Positions 15,100 to 23,981 of a DNA stretch of 64,000 nt are shown here, piece by piece (the first letter of the stretch is position 1; the number at the start of each line of letters is the position of its first letter). The notes beneath the pieces are model-generated. The model searched no databases. It was not told the DNA's origin and saw only the letters and a list, made by a program, of their open reading frames with translations. The position numbers and the translations under genes are program-made. Source of the stretch: JAFEBO01 sp050730655. GTDB lineage: Bacteria > Planctomycetota > Phycisphaerae > Phycisphaerales > UBA1924. The stretch covers positions 206,305 through 270,304 of the forward strand of contig JBOHNL010000013.1 of NCBI GenBank assembly GCA_050730655.1, in the 5' to 3' direction.

Positions 15100-17778
15100 A
15101 TGACCAACGCCTCAATCTACGACACCGCCGAAGGCAAGAGACTCAAACTCTCGAACGCCCGCATGGGGCATTGGAATCGCTGGGGTCCTTTCGTCTCAGA
15201 TCGCGCGTGGGGAACCGTGCGCGAAGACTACAGCGCAGATGGAAGCGCGTGGGAGTACTTCCCGCACGATCAGGCACACGCCCGCGCCTATCGCTGGAAC
15301 GAAGACGGCCTCGCCGGAATCTGCGACCGGCATCAATATCTCTGCTTCGCGCTCTCGCTCTGGAACGGCAAAGACCAGATCCTGAAAGAGCGTCCCTTCG
15401 GCCTTACCGGCACGGAGGGCAATCACGGCGAAGACGTGAAGGAGTACTACCACCACGTCGACAGCACGCCCACGCATTCGTACATGCGGTTCAACTACAA
15501 GTACCCGCACGCCGAGTTTCCGTATCAGAAGCTGCGCGATGAAAACAAGAAACGCGACCGCTCGCAACCCGAGTACGAGCTCGCGGATACCGGTATCTTC
15601 GAATCGAACCGCTACTTCGATGTCGATATCGAGTACGCTAAGGCGGGAGCGGAAGACCTGCTCATCCGCATCGTCATCACAAACCGCGGCCCCGACGCCG
15701 CTCCGATCCATGTCCTGCCGACGCTCTGGTTCCGCAACTCGTGGTCATGGGGTTGGGATACGCGCCGGCCCTCGCTCGAGAAAGCCAACGACAACACCAT
15801 CGGCGCTTCGCACTGGGAAATCGGCGAATACGACCTCCGCTGCGAGAAGCCCGACGAACTCCTCTTCACCGATAATGAAACCAACTACGAACGCCTCTTT
15901 GGGTTCAAGTCCAAGAACCCGTTTGTCAAAGACGCGTTCCACGAATATGTGATTCGGGGCAGCAAGCAGGCCGTCAACCCCGCATCCCGCGGCACAAAGG
16001 CCGCGGCACACTACGCGCGCGATCTCGCGCCCGGCCAGCAATTCATCATCCGCCTTCGCCTCAGCGCCCGCTCAATAAAGCTCGAGGCCGACGCCTTCGC
16101 TTCGTTCGATCGTTCGCTGGCCGAACGAAAAGCCGAGGCCGACGATTTCTACAAGTCGGTGCTCCCCGCTTCGCTCGATGACGACGCTCGCCTCATCGCA
16201 CGCCAGGCATTCGGAGGCATGCTCTGGTCCAAGCAGTACTACCACTACGTCGTGCAGGACTGGCTGCGCGGTGACCCAGCACAACCGGCGCCGTCGCCAA
16301 GCCGCAAAGAGGGCCGCAATCACGATTGGACACATCTCTTTGCCCGCGACGTGATCTCGATGCCCGACAAGTGGGAGTTTCCCTGGTTCGCGTCGTGGGA
16401 TCTGGGTTTCCATTGCATCGCGCTCGCGCACGTTGATCCGCAGTTTGCAAAGGAGCAGTTGCTACTCATGCTGCGCGAGTGGTACATGCACCCCAGCGGG
16501 CAGATCCCCGCGTACGAGTGGGATTTCAACAGCGTCAACCCGCCGATTTTCGCGCTTGCCGCACGAGCTGTGTTCGAGATCGATCGAGAACGCACGGGTA
16601 CGGCCGACTACGGCTTCCTCGAGCGCATCTTCCACAAACTCCTGCTCAACTTCACATGGTGGGTTAACCGCAAGGATTCGCAGGGAAACAACATCTTCCA
16701 CGGCGGCTTCCTGGGGATGGACAACATCAGCGCGTTCGATCGCGACAAGCTGCCCCCGGGCTACATGCTCGGCCAGGCGGACGGAACAAGCTGGATGGCG
16801 GCGTTCGCCAAAAGCATGCTCTCGACCGCGCTCGTGCTGGCCGAGCGCAACTCCGCATACGAAGACCTTGCGAGCAAATTCTGGGAACACTACATCTACA
16901 TCGCCAACGCGATGAACAGCGTGACCTCTCCTCACGATTCGCTCTGGGACGCGAACGACGGATTCTTCTACGACCATCTCACCCACCCCGACGGAAGCCG
17001 CGAACCGGTGCGGGCGCGAACCATGGTCGGCTTCGTGCCGCTCTTTGGCGCTTCGACCGTGAACGCAGACACGTTTGACCGCTTCCCGGGCTTCAATCGG
17101 CGCCGCCAATGGTTCATCGATCACCGGCCTGATCTCATCCAGAGTGTGCAGCCGATGGTCACGGCCGGGCCGACGGGCAAGCTGATTCTCGGCATGGTCC
17201 GCGAAGATCAACTCCGTCGCATGCTCGCCTGCATGCTCGACGAGAACGAGTTCCTCTCGCCGTACGGAATCCGCGCCGTTTCAAAATATCACGAGAAGCA
17301 TCCGCTGGTGCTGCATCTCGACGGCGCGACGTATCGCCTCGATTACGAGCCCGGCGAATCCCGCACCGATCTCTTCGGTGGCAATTCCAACTGGCGCGGA
17401 CCCATCTGGATGCCCGTCAATTACTTAATCCTCCTCGCGCTCAAGCAGTTCCACGAGTACTACGGCGACGTGTTCAAGGTGGAGTGCCCCACCGGCTCGG
17501 GCAACATGATGAATCTCTCCGAAGTTGCGGAAGAGTTGTCGCGGCGGCTGTGTGCCATCTTCCGGCGCGATGCAAAGGGCAAACGCGCGGTCTTTGGCGA
17601 TTTGGACCTTTTCAACAAGAACGCAGATTGGCGCGATCTCGTTCCATTTCACGAGTATTTCCACGGCGACACCGGGCGAGGCTGCGGCGCGAGCCATCAG
17701 ACCGGCTGGACCGGGCTGATCGCACAATTGCTGATCGGGCTTCCACACATGAGTCACAGCGCTTTGGACCCGGGCTGA
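15100..17778 (+). CDS. GH63-like glucosidase
   Basis: An 892-residue cytoplasmic-looking protein with no evident signal peptide. It opens with RMGHWNRWGPFVSDRAWGTV, typical of bacterial proteins related to GH63 mannosyl-oligosaccharide glucosidases. The C-terminal (alpha/alpha)6 part includes WDLGFHCIALAHVDPQFAK, IPAYEWDFNSVNPPIFA, FHGGFLGMDNISAFDR, NSNWRGPIWMPVNYL and ASHQTGWTGLIAQLL. The acidic catalytic residues probably lie in the WEFPWFASWDLGF and GGNSNWRGPIW regions. It follows zwf closely, suggesting that glucose released from an alpha-glucoside feeds ppgK, zwf and gnd. The true substrate (trehalose-like osmolyte, glycan or mannosylglycerate-type solute) is not determinable here. Confidence 0.82.
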   Translation: MTNASIYDTAEGKRLKLSNARMGHWNRWGPFVSDRAWGTVREDYSADGSAWEYFPHDQAHARAYRWNEDGLAGICDRHQYLCFALSLWNGKDQILKERPFGLTGTEGNHGEDVKEYYHHVDSTPTHSYMRFNYKYPHAEFPYQKLRDENKKRDRSQPEYELADTGIFESNRYFDVDIEYAKAGAEDLLIRIVITNRGPDAAPIHVLPTLWFRNSWSWGWDTRRPSLEKANDNTIGASHWEIGEYDLRCEKPDELLFTDNETNYERLFGFKSKNPFVKDAFHEYVIRGSKQAVNPASRGTKAAAHYARDLAPGQQFIIRLRLSARSIKLEADAFASFDRSLAERKAEADDFYKSVLPASLDDDARLIARQAFGGMLWSKQYYHYVVQDWLRGDPAQPAPSPSRKEGRNHDWTHLFARDVISMPDKWEFPWFASWDLGFHCIALAHVDPQFAKEQLLLMLREWYMHPSGQIPAYEWDFNSVNPPIFALAARAVFEIDRERTGTADYGFLERIFHKLLLNFTWWVNRKDSQGNNIFHGGFLGMDNISAFDRDKLPPGYMLGQADGTSWMAAFAKSMLSTALVLAERNSAYEDLASKFWEHYIYIANAMNSVTSPHDSLWDANDGFFYDHLTHPDGSREPVRARTMVGFVPLFGASTVNADTFDRFPGFNRRRQWFIDHRPDLIQSVQPMVTAGPTGKLILGMVREDQLRRMLACMLDENEFLSPYGIRAVSKYHEKHPLVLHLDGATYRLDYEPGESRTDLFGGNSNWRGPIWMPVNYLILLALKQFHEYYGDVFKVECPTGSGNMMNLSEVAEELSRRLCAIFRRDAKGKRAVFGDLDLFNKNADWRDLVPFHEYFHGDTGRGCGASHQTGWTGLIAQLLIGLPHMSHSALDPG

Positions 17779-17966
17779 AATCGGGCATCAGGAAAACTCT
17801 CGACCGTTTTGGGAACACTTGACACGCGTGGTGGAATAACTATGCAATGCCCCGTTCGCGGGCTTTGGGCTCGGGTGCTTCGCAGGGCCCGAGGGCGCTG
17901 ATCTCAATCGTGGTCCGGGTCCGACAACACAGCCGCCACCATCGGCGGATCTCGGGGAGTATGGAT

Positions 17967-19778
17967 ATGAACGTTCCCTGCCGTCTCGCGGCCTTCGCCG
18001 CGCTGTCCGGGTGCGCCGTTGCGGCATTTGCCGGCGTCCGCTCCGAGGTGCTGCGCAACACGCCCGCGCCGTTCCTCTACGGCTTTGGACAGACCGAACC
18101 CGGCGCAGGGATTTTCTTTGCGCAAGCCGGCGCCCCCACTCGCCGGATTCTCGTGCGCTTCGAACCTGATGCAGCCCGCGGCCAAGCCCCCGCGCTCGCG
18201 ATTGCCGCTGGTGCGACACGTCTTCTCCGCAGCTACGACCTTGTACTGGGCCTGCACGCATTTGAAGTGCCCGCCGCGAACACCGACGATGTGCTGGCAC
18301 GCCTTCGTGCCACACCCGGCGTGCGCTACGCCGAGCCCGATGGTTCTGTACGCATTGAATCGCAAACCACTCCATCGGGAATCTCGCACATTCAAGCACC
18401 GGAGTTCTGGGCTTCATACGGCAAAGGCGCCGGAGCCAAAGTCGCAGTGCTCGATACCGGATTTGATACCGGACATCCGGATCTTCCCGTTCCGTTTGCG
18501 TCGATGAGCTTCGTCGCGGGCGAAACTTTCTTCGATGGAAATTCCCACGGTTCGCACGTTTCCGGAACCATGCTCGCGCTCGACAACGACATCGGGGTCG
18601 TCGGCGTCGGCCCTTCGCTCTCGCTCGTCGTCGCGAAGGTGCTGAGCAACGCCGGCGTGGGTGAGTGGTCCGACATCATCGCTGGAGTGCAGTGGTCGGT
18701 CTCGCAAGGCGCCAAAGCAATCAACATGAGTTTCAGCGGCACCGACTACTCCCAGGCCATGCAGGACGCCATGAACGCCGCGTTTGCCGCCGGATGCCTC
18801 CCGATCGCCGCGGCCGGAAACCAGACGACCGATGTGCCTCACTATCCCGCGAGCATGAACAACGTCATGAGCGTTGCGGCCGTCACAGAAATCAACGATC
18901 CGGCCTGGTTCAGCAATTTCGGCCCCACGATCAGCGTTGCAGCACCGGGCACAGAAGTTGAATCGACCATTCCAGTCAGCGGCTGGCAGATCACCTTCGG
19001 CATCAAAACGCGCCCCGCGACGCATGTGCCCGGCTCACAGGACAATCCGCGCACGGGCCGCAATATCTTCTGTGACTACGGCTGGTTCTATACCGACTTC
19101 CCCAGTGAAGTGTCGGGAAACATCGCGCACATCCGCGACAGCCTCTTCTTCCCGGCCGATTACGTGATCGAAAACGCATGGGATGCCGGCGCGATCGGCG
19201 TCGTGCTCTCGAGCGATCTTGAGTCCGGGTACCAGCCCGCAATCACCTACGACCATTTCCGCCCGGTCTGGTATGTTCAAAAATCCGTCGGCGATGAACT
19301 GATCGCCAGCGACGGAGTGAACGAGTCAATCACTCGCGCGCCCGCGGGTCACGGGTACGACTCGTACGACGGCACGTCGATGGCATGCCCGCACGTCGCC
19401 GGCGCTGCGGGTGCGTTGTTTGGCGCGTTTGTTCCCTCGGCCGGCCGCCCCGCTCTCACGCCGCAAACCGTTCGCTGGGTGCTCGAACGCACCGCCGACC
19501 AGCCCGGCGAGGCTCCTCGCAACGACATCTTCGGCTACGGCGTCATCAACCTCAAGCACGCCGGCGACTATCTCCACGGGCGCATCCAGTGCCCGGGCGA
19601 CCTGAACGCTGATTCCGTGGTCGAAGACGCAGATTTCCAGTTGTTCATCCAGTCCTACAACGAACTCATCTCGCCCGGAGGTGCCTACACCGGCGCCGAC
19701 TTCAATGGCGACGGCCTGACGGACGATCTCGATTTCCAGATCTTCGTGCGGTTGTACGACGTGCTGCTTTGCACATAA
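17967..19778 (+). CDS. Secreted subtilisin-like protease with PA insert and dockerin-like tail
   Basis: S8 peptidase of 603 residues. The ATG at 17967 is preferred over that at 17961 because GGGGAG sits at workable spacing; a signal peptide follows (AAFAALSGCAVAAFAG). A pro-region precedes the catalytic domain, where the triad is visible in VAVLDTGFDTGHPDL (Asp), GNSHGSHVSGTM (His) and YDGTSMACPHVAGA (Ser). Between His and Ser lies an extra segment of about 150 residues that looks like a protease-associated domain. The C-terminus carries two dockerin-like repeats, CPGDLNADSVVEDADF and ADFNGDGLTDDLDF, with Asp/Asn spacing like a calcium loop. The same tail type ends the next four large secreted proteins. 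Its surface role is inferred. Confidence 0.9.
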   Translation: MNVPCRLAAFAALSGCAVAAFAGVRSEVLRNTPAPFLYGFGQTEPGAGIFFAQAGAPTRRILVRFEPDAARGQAPALAIAAGATRLLRSYDLVLGLHAFEVPAANTDDVLARLRATPGVRYAEPDGSVRIESQTTPSGISHIQAPEFWASYGKGAGAKVAVLDTGFDTGHPDLPVPFASMSFVAGETFFDGNSHGSHVSGTMLALDNDIGVVGVGPSLSLVVAKVLSNAGVGEWSDIIAGVQWSVSQGAKAINMSFSGTDYSQAMQDAMNAAFAAGCLPIAAAGNQTTDVPHYPASMNNVMSVAAVTEINDPAWFSNFGPTISVAAPGTEVESTIPVSGWQITFGIKTRPATHVPGSQDNPRTGRNIFCDYGWFYTDFPSEVSGNIAHIRDSLFFPADYVIENAWDAGAIGVVLSSDLESGYQPAITYDHFRPVWYVQKSVGDELIASDGVNESITRAPAGHGYDSYDGTSMACPHVAGAAGALFGAFVPSAGRPALTPQTVRWVLERTADQPGEAPRNDIFGYGVINLKHAGDYLHGRIQCPGDLNADSVVEDADFQLFIQSYNELISPGGAYTGADFNGDGLTDDLDFQIFVRLYDVLLCT

Positions 19779-19852
19779 AGATTCCGTCGAACCCGCAATC
19801 AGGGGCGAAATTCGCTTGGCCGGCACGGCCCGACCTGTTATAAAACGGGACA

Positions 19853-22150
19853 GTGAACCCCAAAAACCCCCCCGTTTTGGCAATTCGCACCCTTCTTTGC
19901 CTCGTCGGGCTCGCCTTTTCGAGCGTGGCGTTGGCGCAGCAGGATTTCGCCCCCGATCGGGCCTTTGCGCCCGAGGTCGGCACCCTGAGCCTGCGGACGG
20001 GTACGGTCAGAACCGATTCGCTCCCAAGCGTGCTGAAGCGCCCGGCCGGGGGCGAGCCCGGAGTGCTCCGTGCGCCGACGAAGCCGGACACTCGATATGT
20101 CCTCCAGTTGTCCGGTCCAATCAACGACCACCAGCGGGCTCTCCTGACACAGACGGGCGTCAAGCTCGGTGACTACCTCCCGGCGAATTCGTACCTCGTC
20201 GATCTCTCACGCGCCGATCTCGACGCCGTCGCGGCTCTCGACTTCGTCCGCTGGGCCGGGGAGTGGCAGGCGGCCTGGAAGCTCGAACCCGAAATCGGCA
20301 CGCGGGCGTTCGACTCCAATGCGCGCAAGGAAATCGCCCGCGATGGCTTTGTCCTTGTGCAGGCGTATCTGTTCGACGGCGCCGCACCAGAAGCGGCGCG
20401 GGGGGCGATCAAGCAGATCCAAGGCGCGAGCGTGGAAGATGCGGTGCGCATCGCGGGGATGGAGACGATCGAAATCCGCCTTCCGCTTGCACGCGTGGGC
20501 GATCTCGCATCTGTGGACTCTATCCGGTTTGTCGAAGAACTGCCGGAGATGACCGAGCGCAGCAACCTCAACACGCGCTGGATCGTCCAGACCAATGTGA
20601 CCAACAGCACGCCCATGTACGACGTCGGAATCCGGGGCGAAGGCCAGATCATCGGCATCATGGACGGGGGCTTCCAGCCGAGCCACTGCTCGTTCGTCGA
20701 TGCCGCAGTGCCGATCACCACCGCAAATACGCCAGGCACGTTCCCGACGCACCGCAAGGTCGTCGCGTACAACGTCACGCTCGTGAACAACACGCACGGC
20801 ACGCACGTCGCCGGGACCGCGATGGGCAATCAGGTCGGCAACGTCGACGACAACACCCGGGGCATCGCCTACAACGCGAAAATCTGTTTCCGCACATATT
20901 CGAGTCCGATCGCCACGTTCCCGATCGACACATATCTGACGCTCCACGCCGACCAAGGCGCAACCGTTCACACAAACAGTTGGGGCGACGACGGAACGAC
21001 CGCGTACAACGCGATCTGCCGCGCAATCGATCTGTTCAGCTATAACCGCGAGGACAACCTCGTTTGCTTCGCCTCCACCAATCTCACCGCGCTGAAGAAC
21101 CCGGAGAATGCCAAGAGCGTTCTAGCAGTCGGCAAATCCGGTGGCAGCGGCTCTCAGACCGGATCGTGCAGCACGCTTGCCGGGCCGACCGCCGATGGGC
21201 GGCGCAAGCCCGAAGTCTTCGCTCCCGGCTGCAGCACGATCTCCGCAAACTCGGCTGCGCTTCCCTGCGGCACAACAACCATGACCGGCACTTCGATGGC
21301 GTCGCCCGCCGTTGCCGGTTCGGCTGCGCTGGTGCGTCAGTATTTCACCGACGGCTTCTACCCGACCGGAACCAAGGTTCCCATGAATTCGCTCGTGCCG
21401 TCGGGCGCACTGCTCCGCGCGATGCTCGTGAATTCGGCGGTTGACATGACGGCGTATCCGTCGCCAAACCAGTTGCCGCCGAACAAGAACGAAGGATTCG
21501 GGCGCATTCTGCTCGACAACGCGGTGTATCTCTTCGGCGATGCACGCAAGTTGCTCATCAAGGACGTTCGGAACACCTCGGGCTCCGCGCTCTCAACCTC
21601 ATTCGTTTCACCGACCTCGTTTGTCGTGCAGAGTCCGGCGCAGACACTGCGGATCACCATGGCATTCTCCGACGCGCCCGCGACCATTCCGACGGCGTTT
21701 GCGCCCGTCAACAACATCGACCTGCGTGTGATCGACCCTGCCGGAAACGTCTACCTCGGCAACGTGATCAACGCGACCACCGGGCAGAGTCAGCAGGGCG
21801 GCGCGGCCGACGCGATCAACTGCATCGAGCACGTAATTCTCGCTTCACCGATTCCGGGCATCTGGCGCGTGGATGTGGTTGGCACGGCAGTGAACATCGG
21901 AACTCAGGGTTATGGCCTCGTGATCACCGGCGATGTCGCGGCGCTCAATCCCTGCCCGGCGGATTTCAACAACGATCACGTCGTCGATGACCTCGACTTT
22001 GTGCTTTTCGCAACTTCGTACGACCTCTTCAGCTGCGCCGATCCGGCCATGCCCGCAGGTTGCCCGGCTGATCTCGTGCCGAATTCCTTCGTCGACGACA
22101 GCGACTTTGTCGCCTTTGCCGCGGCATACGACGCCTACGTCTGCCCCTGA
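19853..22150 (+). CDS. Secreted S8 serine peptidase with dockerin-like tail
   Basis: A 765-residue subtilase starting at GTG 19853, with a signal peptide ending in SSVALAQQD. An N-terminal pro-region (ARGAIKQIQG... RFVEELPEMTER) leads to the catalytic domain. Triad: Asp in GQIIGIMDGGFQPSH, His in THGTHVAGTAMGN and Ser in MTGTSMASPAVAG; the oxyanion Asn probably lies in the VCFASTNLTALKNP region. A beta-sandwich P/proprotein-like domain follows (LRITMAFSDAP, NIDLRVIDPAGNVYLG, GIWRVDVVGTAV). The protein ends in two dockerin-like repeats, CPADFNNDHVVDDLDF and CPADLVPNSFVDDSDF, and the terminal residues VCP. It lies 74 bases after the first subtilase, perhaps an ancient duplication or joint secretion set. 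Confidence 0.9.
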   Translation: MNPKNPPVLAIRTLLCLVGLAFSSVALAQQDFAPDRAFAPEVGTLSLRTGTVRTDSLPSVLKRPAGGEPGVLRAPTKPDTRYVLQLSGPINDHQRALLTQTGVKLGDYLPANSYLVDLSRADLDAVAALDFVRWAGEWQAAWKLEPEIGTRAFDSNARKEIARDGFVLVQAYLFDGAAPEAARGAIKQIQGASVEDAVRIAGMETIEIRLPLARVGDLASVDSIRFVEELPEMTERSNLNTRWIVQTNVTNSTPMYDVGIRGEGQIIGIMDGGFQPSHCSFVDAAVPITTANTPGTFPTHRKVVAYNVTLVNNTHGTHVAGTAMGNQVGNVDDNTRGIAYNAKICFRTYSSPIATFPIDTYLTLHADQGATVHTNSWGDDGTTAYNAICRAIDLFSYNREDNLVCFASTNLTALKNPENAKSVLAVGKSGGSGSQTGSCSTLAGPTADGRRKPEVFAPGCSTISANSAALPCGTTTMTGTSMASPAVAGSAALVRQYFTDGFYPTGTKVPMNSLVPSGALLRAMLVNSAVDMTAYPSPNQLPPNKNEGFGRILLDNAVYLFGDARKLLIKDVRNTSGSALSTSFVSPTSFVVQSPAQTLRITMAFSDAPATIPTAFAPVNNIDLRVIDPAGNVYLGNVINATTGQSQQGGAADAINCIEHVILASPIPGIWRVDVVGTAVNIGTQGYGLVITGDVAALNPCPADFNNDHVVDDLDFVLFATSYDLFSCADPAMPAGCPADLVPNSFVDDSDFVAFAAAYDAYVCP

Positions 22151-22389
22151 ACTCGGGAATTTCACGGTCGAATGGGCTGCCGAGCCTCGAAGAATTGTGC
22201 AAAGCATGCAATAACCACGCCGGACCTGCGTTGTCCGTGCTTTCTCTGCGCACGCTTTTCAGGTAGAATGGCTCCCGCCGTCTTGCACGGCGATTCCGCC
22301 CGATTTCTCGTTTCGTACTTTCATGTCGCGCAATGAACGCGTCGGATTCAACTCCGAGCGGGCGGCGCACTTTCCGGGAATTCTCCACT

Positions 22390-23607
22390 ATGTCGTCATC
22401 TTCAATCCGTTCGGCCCTGTTGTTCGCGGCCTGCGCCGGTTCACTGGTTTCAACCGCTCGGGGCGCGATCCGAGTTGTGACGTACAACACCGAATGCTCA
22501 GGGCTTGGGATTGTCGCGCCGAACGCCGGCTTTGACACCGTGATGCAGGGCATCGGCAACTATCACCTGGCCGGCAACGCTCAGCCGATCGACGTGCTTT
22601 CACTCCAGGAACTCGACGGCACGCTCTTCACGCTCCAAAATTCCGCGACGCTGCCGTACATCGTTGATCAGCTCAACGCAATCTACGGCGCGAACACGTA
22701 TGCCGCGGACACGCTCAAAGACCCTACCACCGGCGGCACCGGTGGCGGCCCAAACGGCCTTGTCTACAACACGACGACCATGCAGTTGGTTCAAGCCAAA
22801 GTCGTCGGCGCCGCAAGCGGCTCCGGCGCCGCCCGCGCGCCGATGCGCTACCAGCTCCGTCCGATCGGCCATGGATCCAACGCCGACTTCTACATTTACG
22901 TCAGCCACTACAAGGCATCGAGCGACGCGACGAGCAAGAATCGGCGCAACGTGGAATCACAGGCCATCCGCACCGACGCAGACTTGCTCGGCCCGAGTGC
23001 GCACATCATCTATTCGGGTGACTTCAACTTCACCAGCGGCAGGACCGAAACCGCCTACCAGACGCTGCTGGCCGCCGGCAACGGCAAGGCGAATGACCCC
23101 GCCAATCCCGCCAACACGTGGACGAACTCCTCGACGTTCCGCGGCTTGATGACCGAATCGGCCACGACCTGCGATATCCGCTTCGACTTCCAGTTTGTCA
23201 CCAACGCCGTCCTCAACCAGTACGGTTTCCAGCTCATCCCCGGCACGTACGGCGTCTTCGGCAACAACGGCACATCCTCCTTCGGCGGCAGCGTGAACTC
23301 TCAGTTCAACACCGCGCTCCCCGATCTGGCCAACCGCACGCAAGTCCTGCAGCTTCTCACGACAGTCTCGGATCACCTTCCGGTTGTCGCGGATTACGCC
23401 ATCGTGCTCGCGCCATGCCCGGGCGATCTGAACAACGACGACGTCGTCGACGATTCCGATTTCGTGCTCTTTTCGTCCGCATACGACGCGCTGACCTGCC
23501 CGGCTTCGCCCGCCTCCTGCCCGGGCGATCTCAACGCGGATACCTTCGTTGATGACAGCGACTTCGTGCTGTTCGCCGCCGCGTACGACGCACTGGTCTG
23601 CCCGTAA
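22390..23607 (+). CDS. Secreted endonuclease/exonuclease/phosphatase-fold protein with dockerin-like tail
   Basis: Metal-dependent EEP-fold hydrolase (nuclease or phosphodiesterase). Starting at ATG 22390 gives a signal peptide (SALLFAACAGSLVSTARGA); an upstream in-frame ATG at 22333 is possible. Motifs: IRVVTYNTECSG, DVLSLQELDG (metal-binding Glu), FYIYVSHYKAS, IIYSGDFNFTSG (Asp/Asn) and SDHLPVVADYAIV (catalytic His). The catalytic part ends near residue 340, followed by two dockerin-like repeats beginning CPGDLNNDDVVDDSDF and CPGDLNADTFVDDSDF and the terminal VCP. Extracellular DNA or phospholipid degradation is plausible but unproven. Confidence 0.87.
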   Translation: MSSSSIRSALLFAACAGSLVSTARGAIRVVTYNTECSGLGIVAPNAGFDTVMQGIGNYHLAGNAQPIDVLSLQELDGTLFTLQNSATLPYIVDQLNAIYGANTYAADTLKDPTTGGTGGGPNGLVYNTTTMQLVQAKVVGAASGSGAARAPMRYQLRPIGHGSNADFYIYVSHYKASSDATSKNRRNVESQAIRTDADLLGPSAHIIYSGDFNFTSGRTETAYQTLLAAGNGKANDPANPANTWTNSSTFRGLMTESATTCDIRFDFQFVTNAVLNQYGFQLIPGTYGVFGNNGTSSFGGSVNSQFNTALPDLANRTQVLQLLTTVSDHLPVVADYAIVLAPCPGDLNNDDVVDDSDFVLFSSAYDALTCPASPASCPGDLNADTFVDDSDFVLFAAAYDALVCP

Positions 23608-23742
23608 CCTCCGAACACATTCGTGCGGCACATTGGCATGGCCACGCCGGAATCTGCCCCGCCGTGAAAGTTTGCAAGCATGAGCGCGAACTTACCGCTC
23701 CCTCAGTTTGCAAACACCCCCAAAGTGGATATTCTTTCCATC

Positions 23743-23916
23743 ATGACCAACATCACCAACCATCCCGCTCTCAAAGTCCGCCCCCTCGTCCGCGCTCTGG
23801 GGATCGCCGCCGCGGCGATCGTCACCATCACGATCTTGGGCTGCAATGCAACCAAAGGTTTCGGCGAAGATCTGCAGGAATCGAGCGACAACGTAAAGAA
23901 CGCCGGCAAGAAATAA
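23743..23916 (+). CDS. Entericidin EcnA/B-like small lipoprotein
   Basis: A 57-residue peptide beginning MTNITNHPALKVRPL, with one hydrophobic helix ending in a lipobox-like TILGC and a charged tail of CNATKGFGEDLQESSDNVKN. The NATKGFGEDLQ pattern is that of entericidin A/B family lipoproteins, tied in enterobacteria to stationary-phase lysis and antidote functions. The start is placed at ATG 23743; the frame is open back to 23680, but the extra residues do not look like a leader. It converges with the agmatine-deiminase-like gene, leaving only 46 bases between the stops. Its function in planctomycetes is unknown. Confidence 0.75.
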   Translation: MTNITNHPALKVRPLVRALGIAAAAIVTITILGCNATKGFGEDLQESSDNVKNAGKK

Positions 23917-23957
23917 GCCGCCCGCGTCTTTCGTTCAAACAACGTATTCCGACCCTT

Positions 23958-23981
23958 CAACTTCACGGGCACGTGAAGTTG
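23958..23981. terminator. Palindromic hairpin between convergent genes
   Basis: CAACTTCACG at 23958-23967 pairs perfectly with CGTGAAGTTG at 23972-23981 around a 4-base loop. It overlaps the last codons and stop of the minus-strand deiminase gene and follows the entericidin-like stop by 41 bases. No T-run is seen on either strand, so it may protect 3' ends or pause transcription rather than act as a canonical intrinsic terminator. Confidence 0.5.
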
